Assembly: GCA_020064725.1 (NCBI GenBank)
Contig: JAGTWJ010000001.1
Span: forward strand, 3,720,001-3,784,000
DNA from: Drechslerella dactyloides
Lineage: Eukaryota > Ascomycota > Orbiliomycetes > Orbiliales > Orbiliaceae
DNA length: 64,000 bases
Direction of reading: 5' to 3'
Below the pieces are notes generated by a model, which was not told the origin of the DNA, ran no database searches, and worked only from the letters and a program-made list of their open reading frames with translations. How positions within the stretch are numbered: the first letter of the stretch is position 1; each line of letters starts with the position of its first letter. The position numbers and the translations under genes are program-made. Below, in pieces: positions 47,030-58,440 of the stretch.

Positions 47030-47607
47030 CTAAGCCGTCTTCCCCTTCACCAACCCCTTTGAGCTCCCCTTTGCCGTCCCGAGCACATACCACAGGTGTG
47101 TCACACACAGACTATCCCACACCACGAATAACGCAATCGGCGGGCTCGCCCGCTCGGGAAACATTGTCCAAGCCATAGCTCCGACAGCTACGACACCCAC
47201 CGCCTTCGACAACACAGTCATGTACATATACTCCCATTGCCTGTGGATCAACATGACGCCGTAGAGCACCGCAGAGTGGGCACAGAGAATAGCGATGATG
47301 GTGGTAAGTTGCAACGTGAAGATGTCGAGTTCGGGCTCTTCGACGCCGGAGGGACCGATATGGGTTTTGATAGCGAAGTTTGGTAGTCTGAACACCTTGA
47401 CGAATATCGGGTAGAGAGGGTCTGCGAGGGCGGATTTCGGATCGAACAGCATTTTATAGGCTGAAATATATCGTATAATCAGTAGACGGACGGTGGGTTA
47501 TTTGAGATTCCTGCGAGCTGTTGCGGCTTACTGTTCATGCTGAGGAGAATCATGTTTACGACGCAGTTCACAATTGCTGACGTCGGAACGGGTGGCGAGG
47601 ACGACAT
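47030..47607 (-). CDS. Small four-helix membrane protein, hypothetical
   Basis: Two exons (47607-47532, 47460-47030) encode 168 residues. Four hydrophobic segments can be seen: residues about 10-25 (AIVNCVVNMILLSM), 70-92 (LTTIIAILCAHSAVLYGVML), 103-122 (VLSKAVGVVAVGAMAW) and 130-150 (IALFVVWDSLCVTHLWYVLG). The tail is basic (KGSSKGLVKGK). The first intron begins after the first helix, A|GTAAGC, phase 1. I do not recognise the family. The size and topology fit an integral membrane protein of the ER or Golgi, but that is inference. Confidence 0.6.
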
Positions 47608-48279
47608 CGTGGTGGTCTTGTTGCAGATATTGCGTTGTTCGCGAAGCCCGAAGTATGTTATAACGTTAAGGTGGGTAAGATTCGAAAAATGTAGATGATG
47701 CGAACTGAAAGATGAAGATCTGGCGGAGATGAATGTAGACGGTAGACTGGTTTTCGTCGGCGCTTCCCCGCGATATTTGGGTTCGGGTCCTGTGAGGCTG
47801 AAAGTTGCCGACCCAGATGTCTGATCAAGCAGGTGCGAAGGGGGTTGACGGGTCTAAGTCCAACCGGGGAACTCAATGCATGTGCGCCAGGCTGCTACCG
47901 CGGTTGAATGACGCAGCTCGGATACGAATCTACGGTACCAAGAGCCCAAGAGCCGCTAGCCTGATAAGGCATATATAAGGCCGTATCATCTACACTATCA
48001 AAAGCCAACGCCTGGGTCGGGTCAGGTTGACTCGTCCATACAAACTCAAAAATATAAATGATACACCGCGTTTAACGTTTAAGTGTTGGTTAACTGCGAC
48101 ATGATATATAATTGTAAGGATTAGATAGCTAGAGCGTATTTGAAAATACACCGCAATAACGAAAAAGTTCGACTTCTATCGTTCATTGAATCCGCCATGT
48201 CCATAACCGAGGTCCCTTCCTATATATACATATCCCCAAATTGCAATATTGCACCGTCAAGAAACCTCGCTAGCCACTA
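47608..48279. other. Intergenic spacer
   Basis: 672 bases holding the promoter of the four-helix membrane protein gene and the 3' flank of the secreted gene at 48280. AT-rich in the middle, no gene seen. Confidence 0.4.
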
Positions 48280-50473
48280 CTACTCTTCCTCAATCTTTAC
48301 CCGTATATCCTCAACTTGCATTCCCCCGGCCCCATCAGGATTCAGGTTTTCAATTAATTGGTCCGGATTGTACGCATTCGGAAACCCTAAAAGCTGGTTA
48401 TTCACAACCTGCTGCGCTGTCTGTGGCCCACGTCCCGTCGCGGCGAGATAGTTTCTTAGCAGATCTTGCGTATCCATCTCTGCCATCTGTGCCCGCGTCA
48501 AGCCCATCGCGACTGACGGGTCCGGGATTTCCAGATTCGACAGATCATAGTTAGCTAGCGCTTGATCTAGCTGTCGGTCTTGCTCCTGCCATGTCCCGAA
48601 CAGCATTCCAAGCTCGACCATGCTCTGGGCAACCGGTTCTGACAAGCTTCCATCCAAGAGCGGTAGGAGCAGTCTGCGTCGCCGTTCGCGCGCCTGTACA
48701 TTTGCGAGGGCCCAGTCGGCATCGGCCAATGCCTGCTGCCACTGGGGAGTGCCGGGTTCGTACAGGGTGTTGACTCGGTCCAGGAGGGCCGGGCGGGTGG
48801 CCTCGATAAGCGGATCGTCTGACTCTAGTGAGGCTAGGTAGCCGCGGATGTAGTCACTGTTGTCATTCATGAATGTCGGTCCGACGTTTTGCTGAAGACG
48901 CTGCAGGACCTGGGAGACTGGTTGCTGACCGGTGACAGTTTGGATCGGCCGTCGGGCTGTTGGGATGAAGAGAGACTGAGGATGTGCCGGCAGATTCTGG
49001 TTTCCAAGATTCAGTCCCGGCCGACCTTGTTGGAATCCAACAGGGTCATTGGGATCGGTCTGCACGCTGACATCTACGAGGAGATTTTTCAGCGGGCTTG
49101 TTTGAGTCTCTACTGACACCATTGCCGGTCGCTGCAGCTGACTAGTAGGTTCTGACTGTTCACCAACTAATCGATAAAGAGGGTCGTTCTGAACGTCATA
49201 GGCGTTGATGTTGAAATTGTTCCAGTCGTAGTTGTTCTGGTCGTCTTCGATCTTGAGATTGATTCCGTCGGATTCCCAGTCTTCCTGCCATAGGGATTGT
49301 TCACCTTGTACCCCATCTTCCACCTTGACCTCAATATCTTCTCCCTGTTCGCCTTGTTCTGACCCTCCTTCCTGTTGTAGTTGCTCGTTTACTTCTCCTC
49401 CGTTCGGATCATCCGGCGTTTCCCTTCTACCGCCGAAAGAATCCACAGAAGGACTGTCCCTCAGCTCCTCGAACGCTGGCTGCTGCTGCTCGGCGTTTTG
49501 CTCCGCATTCGCCCAGTACGAGAAGGGATCCTCTGAGTCGTCAGAGGCCTGGTAAGGTCTATTGCTCTCCTCCAGATAATCTCCTGACTGCGACGAGGGT
49601 GGTAGCGCGCCCTCTTCCGTCTTTATAGCCTTACGAATCCAGGCTTCCGGGTTTTCGTCATACTCATCTAGATCTCCCAACGCTTGTTCATACGCGTACT
49701 GCACTAGATCTTCTTGGCCAGCTGCGTGGTACATCGTCTCATCAGCTCGACATCCTCTTGAAGGCTCATTCGGTGTAGAAGTCGAAGCCTCGAGACAATT
49801 GAGACGGGAGTCACACCATAGAGTAGAACTCACCCCTCCGATGCCGCAGCATCCACGTCGCCTGCGCGTAATCCTCATATTCTCGCGTCTGTACCGCACC
49901 ATCACCACTTGCATCAAAGTATTGCGGGTCCACCGAACCGTCCGTATGAACGATTCCAACATATCCTGTCAGGTTTTCCGGCGCGAAATAAGGTACCCAG
50001 TTCGCACCATCAGGGTTCACTGGCTTCCAGAACCTGTAAACTCCGCTCATCGAGGGATCCAGCCCTGCCAGATCTACGAAATGCATAATTGCCTGGTCTC
50101 CGGTTGGCACATCGTCGGGAAACCTTATTATAGTCGTCGGGTCGCCGACGCAACCGGAGTTCGCGTCACCAGTATACAGTGCTATCGCGCGGATGTTTTG
50201 CGTGCCAGCGCTATTGCTCCCGTGCCCTGGTCGGCCGAGGGACGACCATGGCGATGCACGACGAGCATTGATGGCACCGACACCAGTGACGTAGAAGCTG
50301 GGATCACTCGTGGATACCTGGTAGCAGGCATTGTCGGTAATAACATCGTGACTTTGGAAATTGCTCTGGTCAGGGTCCGGCGCTTCGAAAAAGACGGTAT
50401 ATGCTGAGGTCTTTGCAGCTAGCGCGAGATATATGAAGGCTGGCAGCCTCTGCGGGAAAGCTACCAACCTCAT
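48280..50473 (-). CDS. Secreted two-part protein with Glu/Gln-rich C-terminal half
   Basis: Exons are 50473-49834 and about 49754-48280, giving 704 residues (an alternative acceptor would start exon 2 at 49745). A signal peptide (MRLVAFPQRLPAFIYLALAA) begins the protein. Residues about 25-210 form a compact, Cys-poor beta-rich-looking module with NIRAIALYTGDANSGCVGDP and GVYRFWKPVNPDGANWVPYF. The rest is low complexity: acidic, Gln- and Asn-rich, with runs such as EQGEQGEDIEVKVEDG, and ends in helical repeats (LLDRVNTLYEPGTPQWQQAL). The joining of the two halves rests on a strong donor G|GTGAGT and a shared frame. No known family. A cell-wall or extracellular role is inferred from the signal peptide only. 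Confidence 0.58.
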
Positions 50474-51021
50474 GTTGATCCCTTTGGCGCACCCTAATAG
50501 ATGTAATTAGCTGCAAAGCGGACAATTTGTATCATAAGAACCGCATTCTCCGAATACTGTCAAGACACTCGTATGGGCGAAACATTTAGAACAAATGCGA
50601 CCGTAAGGCGGCCCAATAGGGCCATAGGCTTCATAAAAGTGCGCCATACGCGCGTGATATTTCCGAAAGCATAGACGCCCAACCTGGGGGAGAGTGATAT
50701 GATCATATTCGAGCTATATTACAGGTGCCTTGGTGCGTTGTGGTGAAAGTATTGCTCCCGAGTCAAAAACTCTAATCGAAGTAGCTAGGGCAGCTATGCA
50801 AGTAATCTATGGTTAACATGCTCCGGTAAATATCTACAGGGAAGGGGTGATATATACAATTTAACATCGAGGTCGTAGAATTGTTGTACAAGTGATTTTG
50901 ATAATTGCCAGTGTACTCCAGTAGATAAGCGAAAGGTTTGAGCGAGAGATAGAAACCAACTGTATCTTTGAGACCTTCGCTAATGAAGGCCTCAGGCTTC
51001 CTAGCCTGTCATAATGGCGCC
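50474..51021. other. Intergenic spacer
   Basis: 548 bases upstream of the secreted protein gene. Promoter expected here. No TATA box clearly stands out and no gene is seen. Confidence 0.4.
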
Positions 51022-53350
51022 TCATCCAAACCACGAGAGAGGATTATACCACGTCGGTCCGCTCTTCTTCATCGTCTCTAGATCTGCGTCTTTGGACAAG
51101 TTAGATCCCTCGAAGTTGGTCTTGGGCGTCTCAGGTTCGGGCGTCCTAGTTTCGCTAGTGGATTTCTTCTCCGGCGGCCTTTCCCATGAGATTCCTTCCT
51201 GAGGCGTTTCAGTCGATCCAGGCTCTGGTATATTTGCCAGTGTCTTTTTAGAGAACGAAACGAGGCCGCCGATCCGGTCTCTGCTGAGATGCTTCCTGTC
51301 GGCCTCTGTGAAGCTTGCATTCTCAATATCCAGCATTTCTTTGATATCCTTTGCCGAAAGCTCAATAGTCGTCTTCTTCTTTGACGCGCCAGCATATGTG
51401 CGCATTTTTGGTTCCTCTTGGACATCCTCTTTGGCGGCCTCGGGCAATTTGATTGCGTCTTTTGCATTGTCGGTCGGCGTCTCCACGGTGGTCTTGGCTT
51501 CAGGCTCAACAGTCTCGGCTGCAGGCTCAACAATGGTCTCTGCACGCTCAACAATGGTCTCGACCACAGGCTCAACGTTGACTGTAGACTCGGATTTTGT
51601 TCCTGGTGCAGGTTCTGGAGTTTCCTCGACCGATATCGGTGCGACGTGCACGTATTTCCGCATTTCATCCCGACTGAAAGCCTTTCCCCGCGCGATTCTG
51701 ATAGCCTGTCCCTTCTTCAATATCTCCTTAATGCCATCCTCCTCTTTCAGGATTACCGATTTTTCCTGGGTGATCTTCTGTTTAATATCCAGAATCTGTT
51801 GTTCCAACTTCTTGACAGCTCCCCACCGCCGTTTTATTTTGTCGAGGCTACCCATAACTTCCTCTGACACGGGCTTGAGGGCCTCCTCCATCTCGCCTTG
51901 CATCTTAGCGGCGCTCTCCTGTAGCCTCTCGAATTTGGCAGCGGTTTCCGGGACTTCTAAGAGGTCAATCCATTGCTTGGCATGAGCCAATAATTTGTTC
52001 ATCTTGGGTGCATTTATCTGTATTCTGTGTGCGGCAGCGTTGCGAATCACATCACCGTAGGTGCTCCATTCGAGGAATTTCGGAGGCAGCTTGTGGCTCG
52101 CCTTGTTTGGGTGTGAGAGATGCCGAGATAGTCGATTGATTAACGAGATCCACTTTTTGTATTCTTGGGCTTCAGGGCTATCGAAGCTCGGCCACGTCAC
52201 GACAGTTGGCATTGTTCGCGACACGTAGTTGAAGGCAGCTTCTTCCAGGATTCCAGTGGCTTCTGATAGCACAGCGTATGCCGCTTGGCTTGGATAAGAG
52301 ACTGGCTTCATATCTGGCCGTGTGTCCTCTTCTCGAAGCACCTTGCTGAGGTCCTTCAGTTTCTCCATTTTTTCAGCGACTTCAGGTGGTTCGTCTACGG
52401 TCATCTGCTTCATAATGCGCATTGCGATATCCTCAAGAATGTATTTTTCCTCCATCTGCTTCCTGATCGAGGCGGGGATTTCGATCAGCTCCTAAGAGAA
52501 CTTATGTTAACTCATATATCAGGTATAACTTCAACAACCGACTGAGAGAAATGCTTACTGCTTCTGCAATAGGATCCTTCTCTGCAGTGCCGGCATCAGT
52601 GTGGTCATTCTTGGTAGTATCGGGAAGTGAAGCTCGTGGAGTAATTATGGGGTATTGGAACAGTTCGTCATCGGCGCTCGCCTCGTCACTGAGTAGATGG
52701 TCCTCCTCAGCGGAAGTAGTATCAGTCGAGTCGTTTATTGCATTAGGTTGTATTGATGTCTGGGGTGGCGTGGTCTCGGCAATCTTCGCAGTCTCTGTGA
52801 CCTTTACAACCTCAATTTCTTCCTCGTCTACCAAGGGATTGGCCAGCTTTTCCTCCGACTCTTTCTCCTTCTCCACATCCTTCAGTTGCATTTCCTTGAT
52901 CTCGGACTGAAGCCACAAGGGTGGCTCCGATTCTATCTGCGACAACACGGTGCCTTGCTCCGCGAACAAGACGTCCTTAAGTTCTTTACCCGGCGGCAAT
53001 TCAAACAGTATTCCTTTCTCCCAAAGCCGTCGACCTATCCCGTACACTGATTCAAAGGACTTCGTAGGCATCGCAGTTTCGATTTGAGCCCTCTTACTCC
53101 ATAAGAGGTCCCGCCGCTGGGCATCATTCTTGGCGGCCTTGAACTCCACAGATGGAACAGCGGATCCAAAGGCCTTCCGGACCGACTTGATAGCCGCCAA
53201 GCGGGCCATATTTTTGCCCGTCGACGAGAGGCTAAGCTTCTTGCGCGGGATGGCGAAATTTCGTTGGTGGACAAGAGGTATTATAGTTGCTGAAAGGACA
53301 TCAGGCCGGCGGGCCAGCGCCCTGGTGGGGGTGACCCGTATCTGTAGCAT
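51022..53350 (-). CDS. Probable mitochondrial coiled-coil protein, hypothetical
   Basis: Two exons (53350-52559, 52491-51022) encode 753 residues. The N-terminus is Arg-rich, amphipathic and without acidic residues (MLQIRVTPTRALARRPDVL, then HQRNFAIPRKK), a good mitochondrial presequence. The first half carries an acidic linker (KEKESEEKLANPLVDEEEIE). The second half has long heptad-like helices (KIKRRWGAVKKLEQQILDIK, EKSVILKEEDGIKEILKK), then a region of ETxVEP-type repeats. The protein ends PTWYNPLSWFG. No transmembrane helix is obvious. It does not match a family I can name. The architecture recalls inner-membrane or ribosome-associated structural factors, without proof. Confidence 0.6.
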
Positions 53351-53879
53351 CGTGGCGTCTATGCGTATAGGGACCAGGGTCGTCCTTCTCCAAGGATACT
53401 ATCGCGAGAGGTTCATCTCATTTCCATCGGCACTCCTTCAATGGAGTCGGTGTCGCATAACTCAATTGGAACGAAAAAAGTGGCGATAAGCGTCTTGACT
53501 AGGTCTGTTATATCGCAGTGATGTATATACAAAATTTGTGACTTATAGATCGTTTTTCGAGGCGACCAGTGTCGGCTTAACGTGCTGTTGATGCATGGTG
53601 CGAATGTAGATTTTTAGTTTCTGTAGACAACGCTTTCATTTTTTTTCTTTGCGGCGCGTTGCAACTTTTTTGGTACCTGCATGCCAAGCGCCAAGATTTG
53701 TGGCCGATGCGCTTATCGATAACGGGCGCGACCACCAGGCTCGTAAATGTACTGGGATAGAAATTGAATTCTATTCGACGCAATGGTATTCTAATCCCTG
53801 AAGATTCTAGTATAGGGGTCTATTTATAATCAGAGCGTGCTTCCATTTCACCCTGCTAAGAAGTATGCACGGGCGGGTG
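53351..53879. other. Intergenic spacer
   Basis: 529 bases between two minus-strand genes. Contains the promoter of the mitochondrial protein gene and the 3' flank of the lactonase-fold gene. T- and A-runs at 53,635-53,650. No gene seen. Confidence 0.4.
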
Positions 53880-55124
53880 CTACCAGGTGATGCAAACAGG
53901 CTGTCCACTCTGTCCCTCCGTGATGACATCCTGCAAAATCGATCCACTCTCTTGGTCCCGTTTGAACATTGCGACCCTGTTCGTATCTTGCGTAGCAATA
54001 CACATCCAACCTCCATCAGGGCTCAGTCGAATATGCCTGGGGTTGATTCCCCCAGCGCTCGTCAACTCGACAAAGGTCAATTTTCCGTCGTCGGTATTGA
54101 TGAGAAAATGCGCAATGGAGTCGGTTCCATCAGGCATAGACCTGTCATAACGATTAGATACGTAGAGATGTTTGTCATCGGGCTATCTCGCGGTTATCTG
54201 AGTTAGACAAAATGTCTTGTTTATTGGAAATCGGGGTTTTTCTTAAACTCACACTGATGGCAACCTCTGCAGCTTTCAGTTTCTGGATTCTGGTGTCAGC
54301 CGGCCCACGGCCAAGCCCTAGAGTACTGATTCTTTGAACAGGTGTGAAGTCGATACCACGGGGCCCCGTGTACTCGACTTGATAGACTCGCACCATACTC
54401 GCAAGCTCTTCCACTAGATACATAAAATTTCCAGTCCGGTCGAAATAACAGTGCCTAGGACCGGCCCGAATGTCGTTTTTCAGCGGTTCGACCTCGCTTA
54501 TCACCGTGTCTTCGCCCTTGTCGCCATATGTGATGGTAAAGATGCGGAGATAGTCCGATCCAAGGTCGGGGATGAGCAGGAACTTTCCTGTCGGATCTAT
54601 CCTGGCTTCATGGGGATGCGCAGCATCTTGGCGGACCGGGTCGATATCTGGATTGGCCGGTTGGCCGTCTGGCAGAGTAAAACGAAGCGTCTGCAGGGGA
54701 ATAATCTCGCCGGTCTCTTTGGTATAATAGGTATTGACACCGGAGGCATCGCTGAAAAGCTTCGGGTCAGCAAGAATTCGGTATCGACCGGTTTGCACGC
54801 GGAGACTTACTAGCTTGCAGTAACCAAGAAGCCATTCTTGCCCATATCCATGCTAACACATCCTTGAACGCACTCCTTTCGGTCGACCTTGGTTAGGCCG
54901 CCGTCGTCTCCGATCTTGTAGGAATCAAGATACCCGATTCCACCTTCAGGACCTTCGCAGCCGGAAAAGAGTAAACGGTGCTCGGGTACGATGTGCTGCC
55001 ATGACGGTCCTGGGCTGCTCTCGAAGGTAGTATTTGTCTTAGTCAACGTCCCGGCCGCCTCGTCAAAGATGAAGCTGTCGATGGCATGGTCGTAGCCCCC
55101 AATGAAGATCTGCTGCGGCGACAT
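53880..55124 (-). CDS. Lactonase-family seven-bladed beta-propeller protein
   Basis: This is a member of the Lactonase family (6-phosphogluconolactonase YbhE type and carboxy-cis,cis-muconate cyclase relatives), usually cytosolic enzymes of about 370 residues. Exons are 55124-54811, 54751-54253 and 54182-53880, giving 371 residues. Blade repeats are visible: IFIGGYDHAIDSFIFDEAAG, FLVTASYDASGV (restored across intron 1), HPHEARIDPTGKFLLIPDLG (the conserved HPH and DPTGxFLxVxDLG motif), GPRHCYFDRTGNFMYLVEE, and NPRHIRLSPDGGWMCIATQDT near the end. LYVSNRYDRS is restored across intron 2. The substrate cannot be read from the sequence. The frame is open upstream of the chosen ATG and could join a further exon (see 55251-55577). 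Confidence 0.82.
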
Positions 55125-55250
55125 CGTTAACGAAGGTCCAAGGTAAAGTACAATATCTTCCTGCCGCACGTAGAACAACAGGCACTCGCAATATCGAACG
55201 AAGGTCTAAGAAGTTCACGATTGTGATCCGGTTCATGAAGGAGAGCTTAC

Positions 55251-55577
55251 ATACCAAGCGGCGCTATCCCCTGTAAAGCCACCGAGATGCCTGTAGGCAC
55301 GGGACTTCGTCGCTGAAGAGACTGGTATGATTGCCGCGTCGTCCCCGGAAATCATCCGCTGCAGAGCCTGGTAAGAGGAAGCAAGGCTCGTATCCAGCAT
55401 CGTCTGCTGGGCTTCTGGAGGAGCTGCTGACGAAGGTCTTTCCGTGGTACCGTCGCTCGGAGTATCCTCGGCTTCGGGGCGGCGGTCCGCTGGCCGGACG
55501 TTGCAACACACATTTTCCAACTTGACGCAACACAAGGAGACAGCAGGTGCACTTAAAGAGATCAGATTCAACATCAT
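55251..55577 (-). CDS. Upstream ORF, possible first exon of a longer lactonase
   Basis: A 109-codon open stretch from ATG at 55577-55575 begins MMLNLISLSAPAVSLCC, a possible signal peptide. It ends at TAT|GTAAGC. A 45-base intron (55250-55206) to the acceptor TTCTTAG would join it in frame through 27 further codons to the lactonase start, making a protein of about 507 residues. The piece has a cysteine pair, a Pro/Ala-rich centre and a closing HLGGFTGDSAAW. It could equally be a separate short gene or untranslated leader. The intron is at the lower size limit seen in this window. Confidence 0.3.
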
Positions 55578-56099
55578 GACCACGTCTGTAGGATATTGCA
55601 ATCGTATCGATCGGAGTCCGAGGTGTACGCGGCATCCATCACTCTTTGAGTCTATCCATAGAAACAGCCTACACATATATATGGTCATGTCGACATATAT
55701 CCTGTGCAATTGCAAAACCCTCATCAATGACTAGACTCAAAACCCAGAGCTAGAGGTTTATAATTTATGAGTACATCGTAGAAATGCGAGAAGTCAACTT
55801 GATCCCAGTCAAGAGTGAACCCACTCATAATCATATTTAGAATACTCTCTCGGCTTTGTTTATCTTCTCATGCCTATCGTATTGTGTCAGGGGGTATGTT
55901 CCATTTGCAAATTGGCTATAGCGATAAACACAAGTTGGCGCTCCCCATATGTTAGCGCGAGCGCAGCGGCATGTCATCCGATAAAAGCCTCCCTGAGCTC
56001 TTGAGTATACCCTCTCAACTATTCTCTCTCTTTCCCATCTACCTTCTGAACTTACTATTGCCAATCCATTGTTGATCATCGTAAGCTCGATTTGCAATC
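55578..56099. promoter_or_regulatory. Upstream region of the first terminal-cluster gene
   Basis: The segment before 56100 is C/T-rich (ACTATTCTCTCTCTTTCCC), a typical fungal leader. The lactonase locus lies divergently on its left. No coding stretch is recognised. Confidence 0.4.
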
Positions 56100-57473
56100 A
56101 TGGATTCATACACAACTGTTCCGAACCTTCACAGGAAGAAGCCCCGTGGCTTCGTGTACCAGGTCTACCTGGCATTAAAACCGAATCTCGGCGGCTACCG
56201 CGGCAAACCCGTCTACCACCGAGTCGACGGTATCATCAAACGGGTCGCTGGCACCAACAAACGCATTGACGACCTCCTCAAATACCGACGCAATGTCGAC
56301 ATTGTCCGTCTCGCGCTCAAGCTCATGGAACAAAATGTGTTCAAGGATGAGAACATCGCCTTCGAACTCTATCCTCAGCTCGACCCTGACAATGACCAGT
56401 TCGACGACTTTGACGAGAACTGCTCTGACGAAGAGTACATCATCCCAAGCAACAAGGCCGAGCCAAGACGCAAGCCCTTCGATCTCGCCTTCGTCACGGA
56501 GAAAATCAAGCCCAAGCGCAACACCATGATCAGCCAAAAATACGTCCAGCCGTTGTCCGTCAGAAGCAAGATCGCCTTAATCACGACTCCGACCTCAATT
56601 ATCGTAACCACCTCTCTCCCCGAGATTCGCCGTATCAGCGCAAACGAAAACCGTCCTCCTATCGATGTCCTCAGGAACACTACCATCAACAGCGGTACCA
56701 ATATCGACTTGAACGTCCTCCCGCCCCGCACCCAGGCTACCGTCATCAATCGTCTCGTCTGGATCATGCAGATGGCCTGTTTCGAGTTCCTCGGCTTCCA
56801 CAAGGAATCACTTCTCGTCCATGAGAATATCGCCTACGCCGACTCAACCACGCTTCGCTACTACGCAGTTCTCATCCACAGCGTCATCAACCATATCCCT
56901 CAAACCGCCATGCTCGAACCCTACCTCCTTGGCAACGACAACGACAAGGCTAACAAGATTGACCGCCTCCTCTACCCGCTGCTGCAGCTCCAGGCTGAAA
57001 TGACCTCAATCAACAAGCTCACCCGAGACACCCTCAAAGACTACTACGACATCCTGGAGCCCATGTGCAAGGCCCTCAAGTCGCGTCGCGGAAAAAGAAT
57101 CAAAAACCTCGAAGAAATCACCGAAATGCTGTTCGGACGCCGTGCAGAAGAACACCTTGAGGCTTATCAACAAGCAGAGGCACGGCTGGCCAGCAAGATC
57201 AAACCTGCCCGCGCCGCGGCCGAAAAAGAGCCAAACGAACGCAAGAGGTCGTCGCGACTCTTTGCCATTGAAAAAGAAGAAAAGACCATCCTCTCGGATC
57301 TTATACACGAGGAGAAGGCAATCGAGACCCGTTACAACTTCAATCATCATGAGCAGATGTTTGTATTCTTCGACAAGATTGATGATTCATCTACCTCGTT
57401 GAACAGGCGTGTTACAAATATTCACGCACTCGAGGATGACGACTTCTACGATGCTGCAGCAGATTCTGACTAG
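56100..57473 (+). CDS. Uncharacterised cluster protein A (457 residues)
   Basis: Single-exon gene and first of three tandem plus-strand genes that seem related. Residues 18-94 form the N-terminal block shared with the next gene: FVYQVYLALK, then HRVDGIIKRV, then VRLALKLME and FELYPQL. A DDFDENCSDEE acidic linker follows. The C-terminal helical block starts LPPRTQATVINRLVWIMQMA at about residue 207 and runs about 150 residues. The C-terminal 100 residues are charged coiled coil (EEHLEAYQQAEARLASKIK) and acidic. There is no signal peptide or membrane helix. I know no family for it. A chance ORF is excluded by length, composition and the similarity to its neighbours. Confidence 0.72.
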   Translation: MDSYTTVPNLHRKKPRGFVYQVYLALKPNLGGYRGKPVYHRVDGIIKRVAGTNKRIDDLLKYRRNVDIVRLALKLMEQNVFKDENIAFELYPQLDPDNDQFDDFDENCSDEEYIIPSNKAEPRRKPFDLAFVTEKIKPKRNTMISQKYVQPLSVRSKIALITTPTSIIVTTSLPEIRRISANENRPPIDVLRNTTINSGTNIDLNVLPPRTQATVINRLVWIMQMACFEFLGFHKESLLVHENIAYADSTTLRYYAVLIHSVINHIPQTAMLEPYLLGNDNDKANKIDRLLYPLLQLQAEMTSINKLTRDTLKDYYDILEPMCKALKSRRGKRIKNLEEITEMLFGRRAEEHLEAYQQAEARLASKIKPARAAAEKEPNERKRSSRLFAIEKEEKTILSDLIHEEKAIETRYNFNHHEQMFVFFDKIDDSSTSLNRRVTNIHALEDDDFYDAAADSD

Positions 57474-58339
57474 ATTACCGAAATTCAGAGGATGCACTGT
57501 ATACGCGTATCACTTGTCAGACCGGTTGTCGGTTGCTGTCATATCTGTCACGGCAACTCGGAAAGAATGCATGATCAATATCAATATCTGGGCCGAACTG
57601 ACCTGGACTTTCGTTAATCCTACGATTATTATTTCCTGGTTGTTTTGTCTTGTCGATATTACTCTCAATCTCATAATCGAGTTTTTGCAAACATGTCAAC
57701 GAGCATTGACCTCGGGGGTAGAACTCCGGGGTCGCCAGCACTCGATGTGTCAGACAATACTCGAATATTTTTATTCTCCATAACAATGTCATAGCCTTTG
57801 GGCCAACTTGAACTAAATCAGGAAACAAACACCAATCTTGTCAGTCTTCGTACTTTGCTTTTTGCCTTTACAGGTATCGCGCCATCCAAATGTAATCCAC
57901 CAACCATCCCAAACAGGGAATTTCCAAACATCACCTCCAACGCATGCAAATGTTGGATTTCGTACGAGTCTATGCCACAGCAAATGTGGACTGTAACCAG
58001 CAGTCACACCAGTAATGCAGTTGCAATCGGTCAATTTCATACCTCAATTTGGGTTCAAAATGATATGCTTCATTTTCATCTAGCTCATTGTGTAGCTGAA
58101 ACTCCGTATTGGTCTCGATAGGATCACGAGTGGACTTGAGTTAGCCATCTGGCCGGATACCTGTAGGGTCCATTCCGCCATAGACTCATATATCCATCAT
58201 GGATCTCACTGGTCTCGACCGACAGATAAAAGAATAACTGCGGGAAAAGAGATTCGTTGTCTCTGTTCTCTGTACCAATTATTCCCTTGCCGGCTATTGA
58301 TAGCATGCATCTAATATTATTCCCTAGGTTCTGGCGTTG
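57474..58339. other. Intergenic spacer between the first two cluster genes
   Basis: 866 bases. An open plus-strand stretch at 57798-58121 contains HFHLAHC, which recalls a multicopper oxidase copper motif, but nothing else supports that. No gene is called. Confidence 0.4.
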
Positions 58340-58440
58340 AGCGAGGGAAACTGTTTCGCCCTGAGATCAAAGCTTTGCAAGAGCACCTCTCGAGGGTCTA
58401 CTGAAAGTTTCCCTCGACGTTTTGGCAATCATATATAAAT
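58340..58440 (+). promoter_or_regulatory. Promoter of cluster gene B with repeated TTTCCCTCG element
   Basis: AGCGAGGGAAACTG (58340-58353, inverted form) and AGTTTCCCTCG (58406-58416) precede TATATAAAT (58432-58440). The inverted copy is a perfect 14-base match to the element at 3094-3107. A second promoter-like set, CTTTCCCTCG (58867-58876) and TATATAA (58929-58935), lies farther down the same leader. Confidence 0.5.

Noticed and set aside
57798..58121. Open stretch with HFHLAHC, like a copper-binding motif of multicopper oxidases
   Set aside because: The rest of the sequence has no laccase feature and the stretch is short. It is probably coincidence.
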